Origin: Plantimonas leprariae
Lineage (GTDB): Bacteria > Pseudomonadota > Alphaproteobacteria > Rhizobiales > Rhizobiaceae
NCBI RefSeq assembly: GCF_008802405.1
Contig: NZ_VZDO01000020.1
Location: 26,259 to 90,258, forward strand
Reading direction: 5' to 3'
DNA: 64,000 nt
The notes beneath the pieces are model-generated. The model searched no databases, was not told where the DNA came from, and worked only from the letters and a program-made list of their open reading frames with translations. The translations under genes were made by a program, and so were the position numbers. Positions 35,785 to 44,047 of this stretch are shown here, one piece after another; position 1 is the stretch's first letter; the number at the start of each line of letters is the position of its first letter.

Positions 35785-37053
35785 ATGTCCACCATCGGCA
35801 CGATCTCCGGTCCGTCCTTCGTTCCCTCGACGCCGGACGAGACGGCGAAGCCGCAGACCGCGGCGGCGGTCACCCGTGTCTCCAGCGCCGCGCCCGATGC
35901 CCGGTTGTCCGCGCTGCTCGACCAGATCGCCGGAAGCAGCTCCGGCGTCGGCCTCGCCGGCTTGCGGCCGGTCTCGGCCCCGGGTGACCTCGCGGTGCTG
36001 CTCGCCGAGGCGAGCCTCGCCTTGGAAAAGACCAACGACGCGGCATCCGGCTCGCGTGCGAGCCTCGTCCTCGCGAAGATCGTCAACGCGATGCAGGCCT
36101 ACGATCCGGCCGCCGCGCGAGCGCTGGAGCAGGTCGAAACGGCGGCCGCCGCGACCGCCAAGGACAAACGCGAGGAGATCGCCGCGGAGCGCCAGCCGCT
36201 GGAGGCGCGCGTCGCGGAAGCGGAGAAGAGCGTCGAAAGCCTGAAAGCCGAGATCCGTTCGCTCGACGCTCCGATCGAGGCGGCACGGAAGGCGGTCGCG
36301 GCGCTGGAAGGCACGAAGGGCCACGAGACCGACCCCGCCTACCTTCAGGCCGTGAAGAACCTGTCGACGCTGACGAACCGGCAGTCCGATCTCGGCAAGC
36401 AGTTGCCGGGCCGGGAAGCGGCGCTCGCCGCCGCGAAGGCCGACCTCGCCGCCTATGCGAGGCAGGCGGCCGGCGAGGTCGGAGCGATCCTCGCCACGGA
36501 GGTCGGCCGGCTGGAGAAGTCCGACCGACGCACCGCGACGGAAGCGACCCGCCAGAGCATGGCGTCGGATGCGGACGGGCTCGGTCCGACCGACGCGGCC
36601 GGCGCGACGAAGCTCCTCGACAAGCTCGGCGGCGTGCTCACGGCGAAGGTCGCAGAATATACCGCAGCCGCGAACACGGCCTTCTCGCTCGCCCGGCTGC
36701 TCGCCTCGCTCGTCACCATCGCCGGCACGCGCGTCGCGGCCTTCGCCAGCGCGAGCTTCGCCTCCGAAACGACGGTCGGGCTGGAGCGGGGCCGCGACAT
36801 CGACCAGCTCATGTCCGACCTCTTCGAGGCCGCTGCCGAAGGCGACCGCTCCGCCGCCATCGCCGATCCCGCCGCGGCGGAACGGCGCGCCGGGACGGAA
36901 GACGATGCCGCGGCGGTGGCGGCGCAGCGCGCGGCGACCGCGGTGCTCGCCGCCGCGACCGACCTTCTCGGCACCCTCGCCTCGCTCGACCCGCTCGTGG
37001 TCCAGGCGCCCCCCGTCCAGCCGGGCCGCAGCCGGATGCGGCTCGAGGTCTGA
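35785..37053 (+). CDS. Coiled-coil protein with one hydrophobic segment, probable T3SS-exported protein
   Basis: The 422-residue protein has a Ser/Thr/Pro-rich N terminus like exported T3SS proteins (MSTIGTISGPSFVPSTPD), a coiled coil (about 125-230, with RVAEAEKSVESLKAEIRSLD) and a hydrophobic or amphipathic segment (about 296-325, FSLARLLASLVTIAGTRVAA). A Pro-rich basic end follows. The layout is loosely reminiscent of translocators, so it may be an accessory pore-associated protein, but no family is recognised. It starts 80 bases after the previous gene, downstream of an 11-base motif (35717-35727) also found at 44054. Confidence 0.5.
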   Translation: MSTIGTISGPSFVPSTPDETAKPQTAAAVTRVSSAAPDARLSALLDQIAGSSSGVGLAGLRPVSAPGDLAVLLAEASLALEKTNDAASGSRASLVLAKIVNAMQAYDPAAARALEQVETAAAATAKDKREEIAAERQPLEARVAEAEKSVESLKAEIRSLDAPIEAARKAVAALEGTKGHETDPAYLQAVKNLSTLTNRQSDLGKQLPGREAALAAAKADLAAYARQAAGEVGAILATEVGRLEKSDRRTATEATRQSMASDADGLGPTDAAGATKLLDKLGGVLTAKVAEYTAAANTAFSLARLLASLVTIAGTRVAAFASASFASETTVGLERGRDIDQLMSDLFEAAAEGDRSAAIADPAAAERRAGTEDDAAAVAAQRAATAVLAAATDLLGTLASLDPLVVQAPPVQPGRSRMRLEV

Positions 37054-37291
37054 CGGTCGCGGAATCGGGGCTTCCTTCTCTAACCACGTTCGCCGGTGTT
37101 GCCGGTCAAACCCTTGACAGAATGGCCTTCCTGCCCGCACGGAAGAAACGGCGGGAGGCGCTTTCGAAGCCGCGCGGTCCGGAGGGGCGGGGCGGGCAGG
37201 ACGCGGCGAACCGGCATCCAGGAATGACGACGGCAGGGCCTCGCGGCACCGGGTGACGACCCGGCGGCGCTCGGGTCGCGCGAGGGCTCCG
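37054..37291. other. Non-coding gap before sctV
   Basis: This 238-base gap holds no convincing gene. A TTGACA hexamer is at 37114-37119 but there is no matching -10 sequence at 16-18 bases, so it is not called a promoter. The second half is very G+C-rich and may be the untranslated leader of sctV. Confidence 0.4.
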
Positions 37292-39427
37292 ATGCAGCGC
37301 TTCCTTCAGACGATGTCGAAGCGGAACGACCTGATCCTGGCGTTCCTGCTCGTCTGCATCATCTTCATGATGATCCTGCCGCTGCCGATCGTGGTGGTGG
37401 ACACGCTGATCGGCATCAACCTGACGCTGTCGGCGATCCTCCTGATGGTGGCGCTCTACCTCAAGGACGTCGTCCAGCTTTCGGCCTTCCCGTCGATCCT
37501 GCTGATCACGACGCTGTTCCGCCTGGCGCTGGCGATCTCGACGACGCGCCTGATCCTCCTTCACGCCAATGCCGGCCACATCGTCGAGACCTTCGGCAAG
37601 TTCGTCGTCGGCGGCAACCTGATCGTCGGCGTGGTGATCTTCCTGATCCTCACCATCGTCAACTTCATGGTGATCACCAAGGGCTCGGAGCGCGTCGCGG
37701 AAGTCTCGGCGCGCTTCTCCTTGGATTCGATGCCCGGCAAGCAGATGTCGATCGATTCCGACATGCGCGCCGGCCTGATCGAGCTCGACGAGGCCAAGCG
37801 CCGGCGCAACAAGCTGGAAAAGGAATCCCAGCTCTACGGCGCCATGGACGGCGCGATGAAGTTCGTGAAGGGCGACGCCATCGCCGGCCTGATCATCATC
37901 GCCGTCAACATGATCGGCGGCATCACCATCGGCACGCTGCAGAAGGGCATGGAGGCCGGCGTCGCGGCGCAGACCTACACGCTCCTCACCATCGGCGACG
38001 GCCTCGTGCAGCAGATCCCGGCGCTGTTCATCTCGATCACCGCCGGCTTCATCGTGACGCGCGTCTCTTCGGAAGAGAACGACAACCTCGGCTCCGACAT
38101 CGCCAGCCAGCTCCTGCACGAGCCGCGAGCCCTGATGATCACCGCTGCGATCCTCGCGATCTTCGCGGTGATCCCGGGCTTTCCGACGCTGGTCTTCGTG
38201 GCCCTCGCGATCATCGTCGGCGGCGGCGGCTTCCTCGCCGCGAAGACCCGCAAGGCCGCGGGTAAAGAGGGCCGCGAGGGCGAGATGCCGGCGCTGGCCG
38301 CCGCTTTGGCTCCTCCCGGCAAGGCTCCCTCCTTCCCGAAGGAGGACGACGACGGCATGCCGGTGGAGGCGGTCAACTTCGCCCTCACCGTGCCGCTGAT
38401 CGTCGACATCGCGGCCTCCGTCCGCGCCTCGATCCGGCCGGACAAGCTCGACCGCGAGGTGGCGCGCGTCCGCCGCGCCCTCTATTTCGACCTCGGCGTG
38501 CCGTTCCCCGGCATCAACCTCCGGCTCAACGAGAACCTGAAGGACGGCGAGTACCGCATCCTCGTCAACGAGATCCCGGTCGCGGCCGGCGCGGCGCGGG
38601 CCGGCTGGTTCATCGCCCGCGAGACCGAGACCAACCTTCGCATGTTCAACGTGCCCTTCGAGCGGGGCGAGGACTTCCTGCCGAACACGCCGAGCCTCTG
38701 GGTGCAGATGAAGCATCTGCCGATCCTGGAAAAGGCCGGCGTGCAGGTGATGACGCTGTCGAACATGCTGACCTACCATCTGGCGCACGTCTTGAAGTCG
38801 CACGCGACCGAGTTCGTCGGCGTTCAGGAAACCATGTTCCTGATGAACCAGATGCAGAAGAACTTCGGCGAGCTGACGCGCGAGGTGACGCGCCTCCTGC
38901 CCGTCACCACGATCACCGACGTGCTGCAGCGGCTCGTCGGCGAGGACATCTCGATCCGCGACATGCGCACCGTGCTCGAAGCGCTCGTCACCTGGGGCCA
39001 GCGCGAGAAGGACTCGATCGTCCTCACCGAATACGTGCGCGGGGCGCTGTCGCGCTACATCACCCACAAGTTCTCCGGCGGGCAGAACACCATCCCCGCC
39101 TACCTCCTCGCCAAGGAGGTCGAGGACGCCGTGCGCGGCGCGATCCGGCAGACCAGCGGCGCGTCCTACCTCGCGCTCTCGCCCGACATCCATCGCGAAC
39201 TGATCGCCTCGATCCGCTCCGTGGTCGGCACCGGCGCGGCAGCCCGCGCCATCTCGCCCGTGATCCTCGCGCCGATGGACGTGCGCCGCTTCGTCCGGAA
39301 GATCGTCGAGCGCGACTTCCCGCAGCTCTCCGTCCTGTCCTACCAGGAGCTCAGCCCCTCCGCGAACATCCAGCCGCTGGAGCGCATCAAGCTCGCGGCC
39401 GGCGCGATGCAGATCGCCGCCGAGTGA
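37292..39427 (+). CDS. sctV: T3SS major export-gate protein SctV (YscV/LcrD/FlhA family)
   Basis: The 711-residue protein has the N-terminal membrane domain with seven to eight helices (about 14-330), including the conserved LFRLALAISTTRLILLHANA and the FHIPEP-type block VKGDAIAGLIIIAVNMIGGI. Its large cytoplasmic domain (about 360-711) has the nonameric-ring pattern. It selects chaperone-cargo complexes and also binds SctX/SctY. ATG 37292 is chosen because the preceding 13 codons of the frame look non-coding. Its stop overlaps the ExbB-like gene start by 4 bases, so the two are translationally coupled. Confidence 0.97.
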   Translation: MQRFLQTMSKRNDLILAFLLVCIIFMMILPLPIVVVDTLIGINLTLSAILLMVALYLKDVVQLSAFPSILLITTLFRLALAISTTRLILLHANAGHIVETFGKFVVGGNLIVGVVIFLILTIVNFMVITKGSERVAEVSARFSLDSMPGKQMSIDSDMRAGLIELDEAKRRRNKLEKESQLYGAMDGAMKFVKGDAIAGLIIIAVNMIGGITIGTLQKGMEAGVAAQTYTLLTIGDGLVQQIPALFISITAGFIVTRVSSEENDNLGSDIASQLLHEPRALMITAAILAIFAVIPGFPTLVFVALAIIVGGGGFLAAKTRKAAGKEGREGEMPALAAALAPPGKAPSFPKEDDDGMPVEAVNFALTVPLIVDIAASVRASIRPDKLDREVARVRRALYFDLGVPFPGINLRLNENLKDGEYRILVNEIPVAAGAARAGWFIARETETNLRMFNVPFERGEDFLPNTPSLWVQMKHLPILEKAGVQVMTLSNMLTYHLAHVLKSHATEFVGVQETMFLMNQMQKNFGELTREVTRLLPVTTITDVLQRLVGEDISIRDMRTVLEALVTWGQREKDSIVLTEYVRGALSRYITHKFSGGQNTIPAYLLAKEVEDAVRGAIRQTSGASYLALSPDIHRELIASIRSVVGTGAAARAISPVILAPMDVRRFVRKIVERDFPQLSVLSYQELSPSANIQPLERIKLAAGAMQIAAE

Positions 39428-40515
39428 CCGCGCTGCCGGGCGCGAGAAGCCTCCTGTCGCCGGCAGCGGCGGAGGGCGGCTCCACTGTCCTCCTTCGTGC
39501 GCGCCTCTTCGCCGGCTGCCTCGCGGGCGCGCTCGTCCTCCACGCGCTCGCCTCCCGCACGGGCGCGCCGTTCGCCTATCTCGCGGCGGCCTGCTTGGCG
39601 CTCGGGCTCCTCGTGCTGGGGCTCCTCGCCGGCCGGGAATCCATTCTCGGCCCGGGCGCGCTCCTCGCCGGCTTCGCCGCGCTCGCCTGGCCGCTCTTTC
39701 CCGCGCTGGAGGCGGCGGGAACGCCCGCCGACGCGATCGGCGGCAGGGCGGTCTGGCCCGAGGTGCTGGTGCTGCTCTTCGCCTCGCGGCTGCTCGCCGA
39801 GCGCGCCGAGGTCCGGCTGGAAGTCGCCTTCGACGGGCGCGGCGGCGGTGGCACGGCGGCGCCCGGCGCGCAGAGCCTCGGCGCGGCGCTCTTCCTCGGA
39901 GCCGGGCTGGCGTTGCTGTTCTACCGCTTCTTTCCCCTGGATACGGCGGCGAGTGGTCCGGCGGGCGTGCTGCTCCGGGCGCTGGCCGGCCCGACCGCCG
40001 TGCATCTCGCGATCGTGCTCCTGTTCTTCGTGCTCCTTGCCGCCCTCCTCGACGGCGCGGCGATGCTGATCCGCGAAGCGCGCTGGCTCGGGCAGGCGCG
40101 CCGCGAAGGCCGCACCGCGTGGAGCAGTCTGCCGGCGCAGTCGCGCGTGCGCGCCTGGCTGGCGGCGCCCGACCGGCCGGCCGGCGAGCCGACGCCGCTC
40201 GACGAGGTGCACGCCGCCTCGCGCCGGTTCCTGCGCGTCCTCCTGTCGTTCCTGCCGCTGCTCGGCTTCCTCGGCACGGTGATCGGTCTGTCGATCGCCG
40301 TCGGCGCGCTCGGCAGCCGCGGCGCGTCGCCGGGCGTCGATCTCGGCGGCAGCCTCGCCGGCCTCGCGATCCAGTTCGAGACGACGCTGCTCGGCCTTCT
40401 CGGCGGCCTCGTCGGCGCCTTCGCGCTGGCGCTACTCGACAAGCGGGAAGCGGAACTTGAAGCGGCCTGCCGCCGCCTCGCAGCATCGGCAGGGGCGGCC
40501 GGCGATGCGGCGTGA
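39424..40515 (+). CDS. MotA/TolQ/ExbB-like proton-channel protein coupled to sctV
   Basis: The 363-residue membrane protein has about seven hydrophobic segments. The last two form a MotA/TolQ/ExbB domain (about 270-345): RFLRVLLSFLPLLGFLGTVI then LGGSLAGLAIQFETTLLGLL and GGLVGAFALALLDKREAE. The G-x-L-G-T-V-x-G block and the following SLAGLAIQFETTLLGLLGG block are diagnostic of proton-channel subunits of Tol/Ton/Mot systems. The N-terminal five helices are not part of the standard family. The start overlaps the sctV stop (ATGA) and the next gene overlaps the end by 11 bases. It is not a known T3SS component. Confidence 0.75.
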   Translation: MTALPGARSLLSPAAAEGGSTVLLRARLFAGCLAGALVLHALASRTGAPFAYLAAACLALGLLVLGLLAGRESILGPGALLAGFAALAWPLFPALEAAGTPADAIGGRAVWPEVLVLLFASRLLAERAEVRLEVAFDGRGGGGTAAPGAQSLGAALFLGAGLALLFYRFFPLDTAASGPAGVLLRALAGPTAVHLAIVLLFFVLLAALLDGAAMLIREARWLGQARREGRTAWSSLPAQSRVRAWLAAPDRPAGEPTPLDEVHAASRRFLRVLLSFLPLLGFLGTVIGLSIAVGALGSRGASPGVDLGGSLAGLAIQFETTLLGLLGGLVGAFALALLDKREAELEAACRRLAASAGAAGDAA

Positions 40516-41008
40516 GGCGGAAGGCGATGACGGCTTCTTCGCCCTGCCCGTTTCCGACCTCTTCCTGGCGCTCGGCGCCCTGTTCATCTTCGCCCTCTTC
40601 GTGCTCCAGCCCTCCTTGCGCTTCGGGGGCACGGCGGACGGCGGGCCGTTGACCGAGCTCGCCGCCGGCCGTGCCGAGCTCGGCGGCCGGACGCCGCTGC
40701 TGCTCCTAGCGGACACCGCCGGCCTCGTCCTCAAGGACAGCGCGGGTCCGGCGGTGCGGACCAGCCGCGACGCGATCGTCTCCGACGCCGCGCTCGCGCG
40801 CCGCCTCGCCGAAGCGCGGGACCAGCCGATCCTCCTCGCGATCGCGGCCGACGGTTCCGAGAGCGCCTTCCTCGCCGAGACGGCGCTGCAGCAAGCCGGC
40901 GTCGCCGCCATCCGCCGCCTGCGGCTCGACGCCGCCTGCTCGTTCCGTCGCGAGCCGGCCGCGTCGCCCGCGTCCTGCGCGGCCGATCTCGCTGGCCTGC
41001 CGCGCTGA
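40505..41008 (+). CDS. ExbD/TolR-like single-helix protein (first of two)
   Basis: The 167-residue protein has one N-terminal membrane helix (about 18-36) preceded by FFALPVSDLFLALGALFIFA. Pro15 and Asp18 align with the Pro and the proton-carrying Asp of ExbD (TPFIDVML). The periplasmic part (about 65-130) has an ExbD-like strand-helix order with LLLLADTAGLVLKD, an LARRLAEAR helix, ILLAIAADGSE and AALQQAGVAAIRRLRL-like ending (read here as ALQQAGVAAIRRLRL). Two cysteines lie near the C terminus. ATG 40505 overlaps the ExbB-like stop. An earlier in-frame start at 40457 would add residues lacking family pattern. Confidence 0.7.
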   Translation: MRREAEGDDGFFALPVSDLFLALGALFIFALFVLQPSLRFGGTADGGPLTELAAGRAELGGRTPLLLLADTAGLVLKDSAGPAVRTSRDAIVSDAALARRLAEARDQPILLAIAADGSESAFLAETALQQAGVAAIRRLRLDAACSFRREPAASPASCAADLAGLPR

Positions 41009-41775
41009 TGTGGCGCTTCGAGTTCACCGTGGTGGCGGACCTGACGGCGAACGTCTTTTCCGCCTGCTTCGTGATCTTCCTCGTGCTGTCGGCCGCGCCC
41101 TTCGCACCGGCTGCCGCGCCGGAGGGGCGCGACCTCGAGCGGCAACTCGTCCTCGTCGAAGGCCGGCCGCTTTCCGGTGCCGAGCGGGTCGATCTCCTCT
41201 ACGCCCGCACGGACCCCGCCCGGCCCTCCGTCGACCTCTTCGCCGACCGCGCGGCGCTGCCGGACGGCACCACGCTCGATGCGCAACGCGACGGTCTTTC
41301 GCAGCTATCGGCAAACGTCGGCCTCTTCGTCTTCGCGAACGACCGCTACGCGGCGGTCGCGGAGGGGCTGCGGGCGCGTGGACTGCCGTTCCGCGAGATC
41401 GACGTCCCGGCCGCCCTGCGCGATCCGGCGGCGCCCGACCGCGGCTGGTCGCCGGCCTTCCTGCAACTGGCCGCCCAGCGGCTCGACAGGCCGGCTTTCG
41501 TCGCCGCCCTCGCGCGGCTGCTCGACGCCGGCCCCGGCGGTCCGTCGGCGAGGCCCGCGGCCACGACGCAGGCGGCGCCGGCCGGAGAGGCGGCCACGCT
41601 CGCCGACCGCATCCGCGGTGTCGCGAGGACAGCGTCCGACATCGCCATGCCGCTCGCCGGCCTGCTGGTCCTCGCCCTGATCGAGCGCCGCTTTCCGCGC
41701 CGCCGGTGCCGTTCGGCACGGGGCGGGCCCAATATCGGCACCCTCCCCCTCGCCAGTCCGGATCGGCGGATTTAA
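41008..41775 (+). CDS. ExbD/TolR-like protein (second of two), with extra C-terminal helix
   Basis: The 255-residue protein starts MWRFEFTVVADLTANVFSAC and continues with a hydrophobic run FVIFLVLSAAP. Asp11 sits at the membrane-helix entry, as in ExbD. The periplasmic region (about 30-190) has no clear family and is Ala/Asp/Arg-rich. A second membrane helix is predicted near 215-235 (ASDIAMPLAGLLVLALIERR), absent from ExbD. Its start overlaps the stop of the first ExbD-like gene by one base (TGATG). With its partners it resembles the one-TolQ/two-TolR arrangement of the Myxococcus AglRQS motor. Confidence 0.6.
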   Translation: MWRFEFTVVADLTANVFSACFVIFLVLSAAPFAPAAAPEGRDLERQLVLVEGRPLSGAERVDLLYARTDPARPSVDLFADRAALPDGTTLDAQRDGLSQLSANVGLFVFANDRYAAVAEGLRARGLPFREIDVPAALRDPAAPDRGWSPAFLQLAAQRLDRPAFVAALARLLDAGPGGPSARPAATTQAAPAGEAATLADRIRGVARTASDIAMPLAGLLVLALIERRFPRRRCRSARGGPNIGTLPLASPDRRI

Positions 41776-41810
41776 GCTTCCCGCCGAACCGCCGAACGCC
41801 GGAGACGATC

Positions 41811-42098
41811 ATGGTCGCCCCCAATGCAGGTATCGGAGCCCGCCCCGTCGGCGGCAACGGCGTCGAGGAACGCCTGCTCGATCCCTTGCGCCTCAACGGC
41901 GCAGAGAAGGGCGAGGCCAAGGCGGAGGCGAAGGCCGACGCGGCGCGCGGCCGATCCACGGACGACTTCGCCGACTACCTGAACAAGACCAGCGTGACGG
42001 TGGAGGCGAAGACCGAGCACCCGACCCTGTTCGATCCGGCCGCGGCGATCGCGGCGGCGAGCGTCTACGGCATGCCGGGCGACAAGGTGAAGATCTGA
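41811..42098 (+). CDS. Small acidic/Lys-rich protein at the end of the sctV operon, unknown
   Basis: The 95-residue protein has a polar N terminus without signal peptide and a Lys/Ala/Glu-rich helix (EKGEAKAEAKADAARG) and ends AAAIAAASVYGMPGDKVKI. It follows the second ExbD-like gene by 35 bases with a GGAGA site upstream and is followed by a strong hairpin. Its size and polar composition would fit a small exported protein or a chaperone-like cofactor. I recognise no family. Confidence 0.5.
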   Translation: MVAPNAGIGARPVGGNGVEERLLDPLRLNGAEKGEAKAEAKADAARGRSTDDFADYLNKTSVTVEAKTEHPTLFDPAAAIAAASVYGMPGDKVKI

Positions 42099-42127
42099 GC
42101 CTAGCCGGGGCTGGGTCCGAATGAAAC

Positions 42128-42158
42128 GAGGCCGCCGATCTTCCGGGTCGGCGGCCTC
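42128..42158. terminator. Bidirectional terminator-like hairpin
   Basis: A perfect 11-base stem (GAGGCCGCCGA at 42128-42138, TCGGCGGCCTC at 42148-42158) with a 9-base loop lies between two convergent genes (41811-42098 plus, 42195-43457 minus). A T-rich stretch (GTTCTTCTTCC) follows on the plus strand. It probably ends both transcripts. Confidence 0.75.
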
Positions 42159-42194
42159 GCGCGTTCTTCTTCCGATAGTGCTCCTCCGCCGGCG

Positions 42195-43457
42195 TCAGAC
42201 GCCCGCGGCGTTGCCGCCCTGAAGCTCGCCGATGCGGGCGAGAATGCGGGCGTTCTCGGCTTCGAGCTTGCCGCCCTCGCTGGCCGCGCCGTTCACCATC
42301 AGCGGATCGGCGCGGCGCACCACGGCATCCGCAAAGGCCGCGAAGGTCGGGTCCCAGCGCGCCTTCATGCCGGCTCCGGCCTGCACCATTTCCGGCGCGG
42401 TATCCTTGCCGGCCATGCCGATGCCGAGACCGTTCACGATGTTCTGGATGGACTTCGAGATCTGCTTGAGGTTCTCGGCCTGCGCCTTGTCCTCGCTCGC
42501 CGAGGACGCGTTCATGATCGCCGGATTGAGGGTGCGAAGCGCCAGCGCGTCGCGACTGCACTGCATCTTGAGCATGGGCACATCGCCCGGAACGGCGCGG
42601 CTGTCTTCGATGGCGCGATGCAGGATGGCGAGCTGGTTGCAGAGTTCCTGTGGCACGCGCTCGGCGGCACGGTGGATGCTGGCATCGTCGCCCGGCGTGC
42701 CGAAAAGCTCGCACAGGGTATCGTCGAGATTCTGCACCGATTGGAGGGCGATCGCCGTGCGATAGTCCACGCCGGTGCTGCCGACCATGTCCTTCATCTC
42801 CCGGACGCCGGCATGCGTCGGCTCCTGCCCGTCGGCGCCGTAGGCCGCGGCGCTGGACGCGAACACCTGCCCGGTGAGGCGGTTCGCGATCGACGCGACG
42901 CTGGCGGCGAACTGCGGACTGCCCATGGCGATCCGCGCGCTGATCTTCGAAGCGTTGTTGTCGGAGCGCAGGAAGTTGTTCTTCGCGGCGGGATCCCTTT
43001 CCGCCTTGTCGCCCTCCCGCTTCGCATAGGCATAGGCGCAGTCGCCGCGCTGGTTGTCGTTCAGCCGCTTGGGATCGATCTTGTCCTGGAACAGCTTCCA
43101 GGTCGTCGTGTCCTTCAACTCGGCGATCTCGGTCTCGGCCGCGGTCTTCGGCGCGGGCGTCGCGGGCGCCTGCGCGGTTTCGGAGCGCGCCAGACGGTCC
43201 TTCATCCAGTTGATCGCGCCTTCGAACCTCGCCGATGCGCCGGCGCTCAGCTTCGTGAGGAAGCTCGCGATCCTGTCGCCGAGGCCAGTTGAGCGCGCCG
43301 GTTGCTGCGCGGTCCCCTGCAGTCCCAGCGTGTGCCCGTTCAGCTTCGTCGTCTGGACGGCGGCGGCGTTGCTCCGCGAGACGAGGCTGCCGACCTTTTC
43401 CTGAACGGTGTTGAACGCCCTCGCCAAGGGGTTCGAATTGGTGCCGGACACGCTCAC
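42195..43457 (-). CDS. Probable T3SS effector of unknown activity
   Basis: The 420-residue soluble protein has no signal peptide. Its first 30 residues (MSVSGTNSNPLARAFNTVQE and on) are Ser/Asn-rich and amphipathic, as in effectors. The rest is helical with Ala/Asp/Lys-rich repeats, including a segment with KLFQDKIDPKRLNDNQRG (about 122-139) and a C-terminal block with KLEAENARILARIGELQGG. I see no GAP arginine-finger, GEF, kinase or protease motif. A CesT-type chaperone gene lies directly upstream in the same direction (43968 to 43510), the standard effector-chaperone pair arrangement. It could also be a translocator-like protein. Confidence 0.5.
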   Translation of the reverse strand: MSVSGTNSNPLARAFNTVQEKVGSLVSRSNAAAVQTTKLNGHTLGLQGTAQQPARSTGLGDRIASFLTKLSAGASARFEGAINWMKDRLARSETAQAPATPAPKTAAETEIAELKDTTTWKLFQDKIDPKRLNDNQRGDCAYAYAKREGDKAERDPAAKNNFLRSDNNASKISARIAMGSPQFAASVASIANRLTGQVFASSAAAYGADGQEPTHAGVREMKDMVGSTGVDYRTAIALQSVQNLDDTLCELFGTPGDDASIHRAAERVPQELCNQLAILHRAIEDSRAVPGDVPMLKMQCSRDALALRTLNPAIMNASSASEDKAQAENLKQISKSIQNIVNGLGIGMAGKDTAPEMVQAGAGMKARWDPTFAAFADAVVRRADPLMVNGAASEGGKLEAENARILARIGELQGGNAAGV

Positions 43458-43509
43458 GATTGCTTTCCTCCGATCGTCGAATGAGTGAGGCGCCGAGCCT
43501 CGTGGGCGG

Positions 43510-43968
43510 TCAGGCGCGGATCATGAAGCCGTGATCCTCGGCCGGCAGCGCGGTGCCGGAGCCGCCGCGTCCCAGCGCCTCGCGCCCGGCGGCGGAGTTC
43601 CAGAACGTCGCGAAGCGGATGAAGCCGGCGAGGCGCTCGCTCAAGGCTTCCGCGTCGAGGCCGGCGACCTGAACGCGCTCGCAGAACACGAAGCCGCTGC
43701 GGTCCGGCGTCATCGCGAGCCGCCCAGCGCCGGAGCCTTCGCCGAGATGGTTCGAGGCGAGCATGGCCGACAGGAGCGATGCGTCCGTCGCCGAGCCGAG
43801 ATCATCGAGCGGCGTCCACATCTCGAAGGCCCCGTCGTCGATCCGCGCGAAGTTCACCGGCATCGCCTCGTCGACGGTCAGCGTCATGTGGCCGTTGGCG
43901 TCGAGCGCCGCCATGTCGAGGCCGATCGCGTCGCCGAGCGCCTCGATGGCCTGATGAACGTCCTGCAT
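43510..43968 (-). CDS. Class I T3SS chaperone (CesT family), paired with the 42195 gene
   Basis: The 152-residue protein starts at ATG 43968. The pattern is typical: N-terminal helix DVHQAIEALGDAIGLDMAAL, strands GHMTLTVDEAMPVNFARIDD and AFEMWTPLDDLG, central helix DASLLSAMLASNHLGEG, strand AGRLAMTPDRSGFVFCERVQ, C-terminal helix EALSERLAGFIRFATFWNSA and the DHGFMIRA end. The nearby effector-like gene starts 52 bases downstream. A CRP-like palindrome (44048-44065) is about 80 bases upstream of this start. Confidence 0.8.
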   Translation of the reverse strand: MQDVHQAIEALGDAIGLDMAALDANGHMTLTVDEAMPVNFARIDDGAFEMWTPLDDLGSATDASLLSAMLASNHLGEGSGAGRLAMTPDRSGFVFCERVQVAGLDAEALSERLAGFIRFATFWNSAAGREALGRGGSGTALPAEDHGFMIRA

Positions 43969-44047
43969 CAATGGTCCCCTCCCGGACGGCCGCATCGGTC
44001 GCCGCCGTCGTCCCGGAGGATAGGGATAGCGCGGCTCGGCCGGCGGC

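Noticed and set aside
37114..37119. TTGACA as a -35 box for sctV
   Set aside because: The bases 16-18 downstream are G+C-rich with nothing like a -10 box.
37106..40486. A 1126-codon open frame on the minus strand opposite sctV and the ExbB-like gene
   Set aside because: It is antisense to sctV, whose identity is certain; its composition (Arg, His, Asp, Gly) is that of a shadow frame.
42195..43457. A YopE/ExoS-type GAP or SopE-type GEF effector
   Set aside because: I found no arginine-finger GxLRSL motif and no GAGA catalytic loop.
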